Assembly: GCA_900751815.1 (NCBI GenBank)
Contig: CAADST010000041.1
Span: 1-11,940, forward strand
DNA from: Bacilli bacterium
GTDB taxonomy: Bacteria > Bacillota_I > Bacilli_A > RF39 > UBA660
Length of the DNA: 11,940 nt
Direction of reading: 5' to 3'
The notes beneath the pieces were generated by a model. The model made no database searches, was not told where the DNA came from, and was given only the letters and a program-made list of their open reading frames with translations. Each line of letters opens with the position of its first letter. The first letter of the stretch is position 1. Of the stretch, positions 6,689-11,940 are shown piece by piece. The translations under genes were made by a program, and so were the position numbers.

Positions 6689-8014
6689 ATGAAAGCAGTA
6701 ATTATGGCTGGAGGGAAGGGCACAAGAATTGCATCAATAACAAATGATGAAATTCCCAAACCTATGCTTACAGTTGGGGGAAAGACAATATTAGAACATC
6801 AAATAGATTGTTTAAAAAAATCTAATGTTGATGAAATTATTATCGTAGTTGGTCATTTAGGTGATATAATAAAAAATTATTTTGAAGATGGCAAAAAGTT
6901 TGGAGTAAATATAAGTTATTATGTTGAAAATCCAGATAAACCACTTGGTACAGCTGGCTCATTATATTATTTAAAAGATAAAATTGATGAAGATTTCATA
7001 TTAGTTTTTGGTGATGTTTTCTTAAGTGTTGATTTTAATAAAATGGCAGATTTTCATAAAAGGCATAATTCTGATGCTACACTGTTAACACATCCTAATT
7101 CGCATCCATTTGATAGTGACTTAGTTGTAACTAATGATCAAGAAAAAGTTATTGGATTTGATTCAAAAGAAAACAATAGAGATTATGATTATAGAAATTT
7201 AGTCAATTCAGGAATTTATATGTTTTCTCCAAGAATTTTTGATTATATAGTAGAACCTAAAAAATATGGATTAGAAAAAGATGTAATTTCTAAAATGATA
7301 GCTTCGGGTGATAGAGTATTTTCTTATCATTCAACAGAATATGTAAAAGATATGGGGACTCCAGAAAGATATTATAGTGTTAATGCCGATTATGCTAATG
7401 GTTTATGTGAACATCGTAATTTAAGTCACAAACAAAAAGCTATATTTTTAGATAGAGATGGAACTATTAATGTTCATATTCCATTTTTAGTAAATAAAGA
7501 TGAATTTGAATTAATTGATGGTGTTAGTGAAGCCATTAAAATGATTAATTCATCAGAATATTTGTGCATAGTTGTTACTAATCAACCAGTAATAGCTAGG
7601 GGAGAATGTACTTTTGAAGAGTTGGATGAAATACATAAAAGAATGGAAACATTATTAGGTAGAGATGGAGCATATATTGATGGACTTTATTTTTGCCCAC
7701 ATCATAAAGATAAAGGATTTCCTGGAGAAATTCCAGAATTAAAATTTGATTGTGATTGCCGTAAGCCTAAAATTGGAATGCTTTTAAAAGCAGCACAAGA
7801 CTATAATATAGATTTAAGTGAGTCAATTGTAATTGGAGATTCAACGCTAGATATAAAAATGGCCGAAAATGCTAATATAAAAAGTATTTTGGTAAAAACA
7901 GGTCAAGCCGGACTAGACAATAAGTATGAAGTTAGGCCCGATGAAGTTGCAGAAAATTTATTATCAGCAGTAAAAATGATTTTAAAATCAAATGAAATAG
8001 AAAGAAGGAGATGA
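6689..8014 (+). CDS. hddC-gmhB: Fused heptose-1-phosphate nucleotidyltransferase and heptose-1,7-bisphosphate phosphatase
   Basis: 441 residues with two enzymes in one chain. Residues 1-240 are a sugar nucleotidyltransferase: MAGGKGTR (6-13), PKPML (23-27 region), LGTAGSL (86-92), FGDV with the metal-binding Asp109, and VKDMGTPERY near 219-228. This matches HddC, which makes GDP-heptose from heptose 1-phosphate and GTP. Residues 249-436 are a HAD-IIIA phosphatase of the GmhB type: DRDGT with Asp255/Asp257, TNQ (297-299), zinc ligands C336, H338, C355 and C357 in CPHH...CDCRKP, and GDSTLD (383-388). A short linker (about 236-248) joins them. The product acts on both sides of one intermediate: the phosphatase makes heptose 1-phosphate and the transferase uses it. 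AAGGAGG (6679-6685) lies 3 bases before the ATG. GDP rather than another NDP is inferred from the family and hddA. Confidence 0.88.
   Translation: MKAVIMAGGKGTRIASITNDEIPKPMLTVGGKTILEHQIDCLKKSNVDEIIIVVGHLGDIIKNYFEDGKKFGVNISYYVENPDKPLGTAGSLYYLKDKIDEDFILVFGDVFLSVDFNKMADFHKRHNSDATLLTHPNSHPFDSDLVVTNDQEKVIGFDSKENNRDYDYRNLVNSGIYMFSPRIFDYIVEPKKYGLEKDVISKMIASGDRVFSYHSTEYVKDMGTPERYYSVNADYANGLCEHRNLSHKQKAIFLDRDGTINVHIPFLVNKDEFELIDGVSEAIKMINSSEYLCIVVTNQPVIARGECTFEELDEIHKRMETLLGRDGAYIDGLYFCPHHKDKGFPGEIPELKFDCDCRKPKIGMLLKAAQDYNIDLSESIVIGDSTLDIKMAENANIKSILVKTGQAGLDNKYEVRPDEVAENLLSAVKMILKSNEIERRR
8005..8010 (+). promoter_or_regulatory. Ribosome binding site setting the gmhA start at 8020
   Basis: AAGGAG directly abuts the ATG at 8011, too close to serve it, but lies 9 bases before the in-frame ATG at 8020. 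The 8020 start also matches the usual beginning of the protein. Confidence 0.75.
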
Positions 8015-8019
8015 ATTTT

Positions 8020-8628
8020 ATGGTAGATTTTAAAAATGCTATTAAAGAATATTATGAAAGGGAAATTGAATGCATTAAAAGATTTAATTTAGATGAATTT
8101 AATGAGGCAATGAATGCTATTTTAGATACTTATGAAAATGGCGGAATGATTTATGTATGTGGTAATGGTGGTAGTGCATCAACTGCATCACATATGCAAA
8201 ATGATTTTAATAAAGGTATTAGTGAATATGTTGATAAAAAGTTTAATTTTTATTGTTTGAGTGATAATGTATCAACTATGATGGCTGTTGCAAATGATAT
8301 TGGATATGAAGAAGTATTTAGATTTCCATTACTTGGTAAAATAACAGATAATGATTTATTTATTGGAATTTCTGGTAGTGGTAATTCTAAAAATGTTATA
8401 AATGCCGCAGAGTACGCTAAAGAATGTGGTGCTAAAGTTTTGGGAATTACTGGTTATTCTGGTGGAAAACTAAAAGAAATTGCTGATTATAGAATGCATG
8501 TTGATGAAAATGATATGCAAATAGCAGAAGATTTACATATGACTTTTGATCATATGATGATGAAAATTCTTTATAATTATTTGACAAAAGGCGAAATTAC
8601 TGGTAATAATGTAAATGACAAGCATTAG
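8020..8628 (+). CDS. gmhA: D-sedoheptulose-7-phosphate isomerase (SIS domain)
   Basis: A cytoplasmic isomerase of 202 residues that converts sedoheptulose 7-phosphate to D-glycero-D-manno-heptose 7-phosphate, the first heptose-specific step. The hallmark CGNGGSASTASH (47-58) is followed by MQNDFNKG (59-66), and a second phosphate-loop SGSGN lies at 118-122. The C-terminal helix AEDLHMTFDH carries His173 and His178, the latter aligned by eye with the catalytic His of E. coli GmhA. By the same alignment E. coli Glu65 corresponds to Asp62 and Gln172 to Glu170, so two metal-site positions appear changed but stay acidic; this rests on memory of the E. coli sequence. The start is chosen at 8020 because of the ribosome binding site; an ATG at 8011 overlaps the upstream stop. 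Confidence 0.9.
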   Translation: MVDFKNAIKEYYEREIECIKRFNLDEFNEAMNAILDTYENGGMIYVCGNGGSASTASHMQNDFNKGISEYVDKKFNFYCLSDNVSTMMAVANDIGYEEVFRFPLLGKITDNDLFIGISGSGNSKNVINAAEYAKECGAKVLGITGYSGGKLKEIADYRMHVDENDMQIAEDLHMTFDHMMMKILYNYLTKGEITGNNVNDKH

Positions 8629-8653
8629 GAATAGTTCTTATTTTGGAATAAAA

Positions 8654-8659
8654 TATAAT
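8654..8659 (+). promoter_or_regulatory. Possible internal -10 box before the acetyltransferase gene
   Basis: TATAAT lies in the 51-base gap between gmhA and the next gene, 20 bases before its ATG. No good -35 is found at the right distance. The gap is one of the few real breaks in the operon, so an internal promoter is possible but weakly supported. Confidence 0.2.
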
Positions 8660-8666
8660 GACGAAT

Positions 8667-8673
8667 AAAGGTG
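8667..8673 (+). promoter_or_regulatory. Ribosome binding site setting the acetyltransferase start at 8680
   Basis: AAAGGTG lies 6 bases before the ATG at 8680. A GTG at 8671 is in frame but forms part of this site, so it is not the likely start. Confidence 0.7.
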
Positions 8674-8679
8674 AAAGAA

Positions 8680-9369
8680 ATGAAAAACAACAAAATATAT
8701 TTTAATGGAAAATTAGCAAAATTAGAAGATCTTCCTAACAATATTACTTTAATAATAACTGGTGATAACAATACCATTAAGTTAAATGATTTTAAAGGAA
8801 GGGGGAAACTTTTTATAAAAATGGACTGTGATAACAGCGTTTTTGATTTTGGAACAGATAATACTATAAACAAAAGTGTTTTAGTATATTATCCTACTCC
8901 AGAAGGTAAAAAGCTTAAAAATGTTTCAATTGAAATTGGAAACAATAATATATTTAATGGTGATAATATTGTTTTTCTTTCACCAATTGAAGAAAATAAT
9001 AAAATATCATTTGGTTCATTCAACCTTTTAGCAGGAAACATTTATATAAGAGGCAGAAACGACCATATAATATTTAACAAGAAAAATCATGAAATATTAA
9101 ATAAAGAGAAAAATGTTATAATTGGAGATAAGATTTGGATATGTGACAATGTACAAATTTTACCTAAAACGATTATAAAAGATGAGAGTGTTATAGCTTT
9201 GGGAAGTATTGTCAATAAATCTTTTAAGTTTGGAAATGCTCTTATAGCTGGAGTGCCAGCATTAATAAAGAAAAAAAATATATCTTGGCACATTAGTAAT
9301 GATATAAATAAAATTGACTATGAATTCCCACTTAAAATACAAGAAGAAGGAGAAGTTAACAATGGATAA
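8680..9369 (+). CDS. Left-handed beta-helix (hexapeptide-repeat) acyltransferase
   Basis: 229 residues. The C-terminal half carries the pattern of WbbJ/xenobiotic acetyltransferases: IRGRNDHIIF with candidate catalytic His129, IGDKIWI (148-154), VIALGSIVNKSF (171-182), IAGVPALIKKK and the closing ISW (Trp203). The N-terminal 110 residues are rich in Asn/Asp and read as irregular beta-helix turns (GDNNTIKL, IGNNNIFNG). These enzymes usually transfer acetyl from acetyl-CoA to a sugar hydroxyl or amine in the cytoplasm. Being in a glycan operon and different from the membrane acyltransferase upstream, it probably modifies another sugar or the nucleotide sugar. The stop overlaps the next start by 8 bases. 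The acceptor is not predictable. Confidence 0.8.
   Translation: MKNNKIYFNGKLAKLEDLPNNITLIITGDNNTIKLNDFKGRGKLFIKMDCDNSVFDFGTDNTINKSVLVYYPTPEGKKLKNVSIEIGNNNIFNGDNIVFLSPIEENNKISFGSFNLLAGNIYIRGRNDHIIFNKKNHEILNKEKNVIIGDKIWICDNVQILPKTIIKDESVIALGSIVNKSFKFGNALIAGVPALIKKKNISWHISNDINKIDYEFPLKIQEEGEVNNG
9347..9352 (+). promoter_or_regulatory. Ribosome binding site setting the next start at 9362
   Basis: AAGGAG with 9 bases to the ATG at 9362. A longer frame from a TTG at 9314 would add 16 residues that overlap the preceding gene and has no ribosome binding site. Confidence 0.75.
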
Positions 9370-10726
9370 AGCAGTACAAATAGCGGAAAAAAGCTATTAT
9401 TTTTATCAAAAATGTCCTAGATTCATCCAATTAATTATAAAATTTATATATTGGATTTTAGCTGTAATTTACAAAATAATCAGAAAAATTTATAGATTTT
9501 TTAAAAATTTATTTTTTAGTACCAAAAAATCATTGATTGAATCACCAATCAATGAAGAAAAAAAATATATAAACATTACTAATACTATTACAGATAGAAA
9601 TAATATTATAAAAGATGATTATTATTTGCCGAAGAAAAAATTAAAAAAAGGCAAACTTAATATTAGTTGGGTTATTCCTCTTCCAATTGAAGGTTCCGGT
9701 GGTCATAGAAACTTTTATAGAATTATAAGATATTTGGCCAATGATGGTCATAATGTTACTTTATATGTAGATCCAGAAAATTACTATTTAAATAATGGGG
9801 TTTATACTGGTAAAGATGTTCAAAAATTTATAAAAGGAAAATTTTTTGATTTAAATAGCAACATTATTATGGGATTAGATGATATTAAAGAATGTGATAT
9901 TCTATTTGCTACTCATTATAATGGTGCATATGCAGTAAAAGCTAATGAAAATAAAGCTAAAATGTGTTGTTATTTTATTCAAGACTATGAAGCTTACTTT
10001 AATCCAATGGGAGACAATTTCATTAGAGCATATCAAACATATAAATTTGGATTTTATCCTATAACATCTGGTTATTGGCCATTAAATTTTTTGAAAAAAG
10101 ATTTTGGAATAACAGAAGGATATGCTTTTAAATTCCCAATTAATACGAATATTTATAATTTTAATGGTAATTTTGATAACAAAAAGGAAAATCAAATAGT
10201 TTTTTTTGCTAAACCTAATATGCCAAGAAGATGTTATAACTTAGGTGTTGCTTCATTAAAAATTGTTAAAGAAAAACACCCAGAAGTAGATATTGTATTT
10301 TATGGCGCAAATTCTAATGAATATCAAAATGTTCCATTTGAATTTATTAACAAGGGATTACTTCCTACAATTGAAGATCTAGGTAATTTGTATCGCGAAT
10401 CAGCAATTGGGGTTGTGTTTTCTACCACTAATCCATCATTAGTTCCTTATGAGATGATGAGCTGCGGTTGTGCAGTAGTTGATTTAGACTTTAATGATAA
10501 CATAATAAATTATGAAGATGAAAAAAATATAACTTTAGCTGAACCCCAACCAGAAAAAGTGGCAGAAGCTATAATTGGTTTATTAGAAAATAAAAAAGGA
10601 AGAATTTCTAAAGCCAAAAATGGGATGAATTTATGTAAAAGTTATCCTACTGAAGAAGAAATGTGTAAAGGAATCGAAGATGCACTATTAAAAGAATATA
10701 GCAGGAGGGTTAAATATGAAAAATAA
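9362..10726 (+). CDS. Glycosyltransferase, WsaF-like (GT4-type fold)
   Basis: 454 residues. A basic, hydrophobic N-terminus (about 20-55, with WILAVIYKIIRKIYRFF) may lie on or in the membrane. The catalytic part begins near residue 98 (LNISWVIPLPIEGSGGHRNF), typical of the N-terminal domain of WsaF-type rhamnosyltransferases, followed by QDYEAYFNPMGDNF. The C-terminal Rossmann domain starts at about 275 (IVFFAKPNMPRRCYNLG) and contains STTNPSLVPYEMMSCGCAVV, the usual donor-binding Glu region of GT-B enzymes. WsaF builds S-layer glycan in Geobacillus; here the donor could be rhamnose, heptose or another sugar. The end overlaps the next gene by 11 bases. The glycosyltransferase call is firm; the sugar is not known. 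Confidence 0.82.
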   Translation: MDKAVQIAEKSYYFYQKCPRFIQLIIKFIYWILAVIYKIIRKIYRFFKNLFFSTKKSLIESPINEEKKYINITNTITDRNNIIKDDYYLPKKKLKKGKLNISWVIPLPIEGSGGHRNFYRIIRYLANDGHNVTLYVDPENYYLNNGVYTGKDVQKFIKGKFFDLNSNIIMGLDDIKECDILFATHYNGAYAVKANENKAKMCCYFIQDYEAYFNPMGDNFIRAYQTYKFGFYPITSGYWPLNFLKKDFGITEGYAFKFPINTNIYNFNGNFDNKKENQIVFFAKPNMPRRCYNLGVASLKIVKEKHPEVDIVFYGANSNEYQNVPFEFINKGLLPTIEDLGNLYRESAIGVVFSTTNPSLVPYEMMSCGCAVVDLDFNDNIINYEDEKNITLAEPQPEKVAEAIIGLLENKKGRISKAKNGMNLCKSYPTEEEMCKGIEDALLKEYSRRVKYEK

Positions 10727-11940
10727 TAATTGCAAGATATCCGTAATTATTCCCGTATTCAATAACTTACAATATATAAAAAAATCTATAGATTCAGTAA
10801 TTAATCAAAGTTATAAAAATCTAGAGATAATTATATTGAATGGAGCAATTGCTAAAGAAGAATCTAGTATATTATTAGAAGAATATAAAGATATTAAAAA
10901 TGTAAAAATTGTAAATCATTCTTCTAAATTGACTTTATTTGAAGCTAGAATTTTAGGCTTTGAAAATACAACAGGGGATTACATTGCATATGTAGACAGT
11001 GATGACACAATTTCCATAGATTATTATAGATTGCTTGCCCAAAAGGCCATGGAAACCGACGCTGATATTGTCCTAGCAGATACTTTAGAAGTTCAAGGCG
11101 GAAAAACTTATTATTTTAATTATGATCCAATATTAAATACTGATATTATTCTAGATGAAAATTGCTTTGAATTCTTTATTAATAATGGTGTTTATTATTG
11201 TAGATATTGGAATGTATGGAACAAAATATATAAAAGAGAATTGTTTGAAAAAAGTATTCTCAGAATGAAAAAATATGGACCTATAAGTATGGGCGAAGAT
11301 ATTTTGTTTTCTTCTAATTTGTGGGCAAATGCAAAAAAAATAAGAAATGTCCATAATGCTTATTATAATTATTATATTCATAATGATTCATCAACCGGTC
11401 AAAGCATTTCTTTAGAGGGCTATCAAAGAAGTATTGATAGTTTAAATAAAGTAATGACTAATTTAGATGATCTTTGTCAAAAAATTTTGGGTGATAAATC
11501 CAATATTTCTAAATGGCGTAGATATGTTAAATCCATTTGGCAAAATAAAGCTAATGAGTTATTAGATTTGGATAACTTTCGAGCTATAGAAATGTTAAAT
11601 GAAGCATTTCCTGAAAAACTTAATGAAATCGATTGGGAACAATTTGGCTATTTCTATTCTCAAAAAATAGTTGTTAATAATTTTTACTATAAGTATGAAT
11701 ATATAAAAGAATTAATTTGTTCTAATAAAATATCCGTAGTTAGTTTTGATATTTTTGACACATTACTAAAAAGAGATGTTTTTGAACCTAAAGATATTTT
11801 TGTTCTTTTAAATGAAGAATATAATAAGTTAGGAAATAACACCAGTCTAGTATATTTTTCTTCAATTAGAGAAGCCGCGGAAAGAAATTGTCGTAATAAA
11901 CTAATTGATGGCGCTAAAGAAGAAATAACAATTGATGAAA
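10716..11940 (+). CDS. Family 2 glycosyltransferase fused to a HAD-like domain, 3'-partial
   Basis: Open to the right edge; 408 residues are visible. AGGAGGG (10703-10709) lies 6 bases before the ATG, and the start overlaps the previous gene. Residues 8-110 form a GT2 domain: ISVIIPVFNN (8-17), INQSYKNLEIIILN, then YVDSDDT with the metal-binding DSDD at 94-97. Later come the GT2-type acceptor segment YWNVWNKIYKRELF and MGEDILF (about 190-194). A helical linker (about 225-335) leads to SVVSFDIFDTLLKRD. Here Asp345 and Asp348 form a HAD motif I (DxxD variant, FDIFDT), followed by FEPKDIFVLL and IREAAERNC, as in COG5610-type predicted hydrolases. The GT2 part adds a sugar in the cytoplasm; the role of the HAD-like part is unknown. 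More domains may follow outside the window. Confidence 0.85.
   Translation, partial: MKNNNCKISVIIPVFNNLQYIKKSIDSVINQSYKNLEIIILNGAIAKEESSILLEEYKDIKNVKIVNHSSKLTLFEARILGFENTTGDYIAYVDSDDTISIDYYRLLAQKAMETDADIVLADTLEVQGGKTYYFNYDPILNTDIILDENCFEFFINNGVYYCRYWNVWNKIYKRELFEKSILRMKKYGPISMGEDILFSSNLWANAKKIRNVHNAYYNYYIHNDSSTGQSISLEGYQRSIDSLNKVMTNLDDLCQKILGDKSNISKWRRYVKSIWQNKANELLDLDNFRAIEMLNEAFPEKLNEIDWEQFGYFYSQKIVVNNFYYKYEYIKELICSNKISVVSFDIFDTLLKRDVFEPKDIFVLLNEEYNKLGNNTSLVYFSSIREAAERNCRNKLIDGAKEEITIDE

Noticed and set aside
8625..8873. Minus-strand open frame of 82 codons
   Set aside because: Antisense to the acetyltransferase gene in AT-rich DNA; the plus-strand gene has a good ribosome binding site and family motifs.
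9087..9293. Minus-strand open frame of 68 codons
   Set aside because: Opposite the conserved beta-helix core of the acetyltransferase; chance opening.
11151..11381. Minus-strand open frame of 76 codons
   Set aside because: Opposite the GT2 gene, low-complexity Ile-rich translation, no start signal.
1..11940. CRISPR array, tRNA, rRNA, insertion sequence or riboswitch
   Set aside because: No regularly spaced repeats, cloverleaf or transposase sequence was seen on either strand; the window is filled by protein genes.

Overview
The window is very AT-rich with tightly packed plus-strand genes, strong AGGAGG-type ribosome binding sites and ATGA overlaps. UGA is used as a stop codon. Together with a TagO-type initiator and a TagG/TagH-type exporter, this points to a low-GC Gram-positive bacterium (Bacillota, perhaps a gut Bacilli or Erysipelotrichia-like lineage) using the standard bacterial code. 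I cannot name the species from sequence alone.

Layout. Positions 1-950 hold a broken Fic-domain gene that enters from outside the window. A 5-bp tandem duplication (CTAAT CTAAT, 590-599) throws it out of frame just after the catalytic motif. Further frame-shifted coding-like sequence follows, then a hairpin terminator at 914-950. Directly after the terminator, a -10-like TATAAT (957-962) and a good Shine-Dalgarno start a long co-directional surface-polysaccharide operon that runs off the right edge.

The operon, in order, encodes: a polyprenyl-phosphate sugar-1-phosphate transferase (TagO/WecA type); an ABC-2 permease and its ATPase (TagG/TagH or Wzm/Wzt type); a heptose-7-phosphate kinase (hddA); an NAD-dependent sugar epimerase; a membrane acyltransferase-3 protein; a fused nucleotidyltransferase-phosphatase (hddC-gmhB); a sedoheptulose-7-phosphate isomerase (gmhA); a left-handed beta-helix acetyltransferase; a WsaF-like glycosyltransferase; and a GT2 glycosyltransferase fused to a HAD-like domain, truncated by the window.

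How they work together (inference). GmhA, HddA, GmhB and HddC make up the complete four-activity route from sedoheptulose 7-phosphate to GDP-D-glycero-alpha-D-manno-heptose, with the last two activities on one polypeptide. The epimerase and two acyltransferases could modify the sugar or the glycan. The TagO-like enzyme starts the lipid-linked chain, the two glycosyltransferases extend it in the cytoplasm, and the ABC transporter exports it. The product would be a heptose-containing capsule, wall glycopolymer or S-layer-type glycan. The individual families are known. The most distinctive points are the hddC-gmhB fusion in a Gram-positive ABC-export locus, the GT2-HAD fusion and the cleanly explained Fic lesion.

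Three starts were set by ribosome-binding-site position: gmhA at 8020, the acetyltransferase at 8680 and the WsaF-like gene at 9362.
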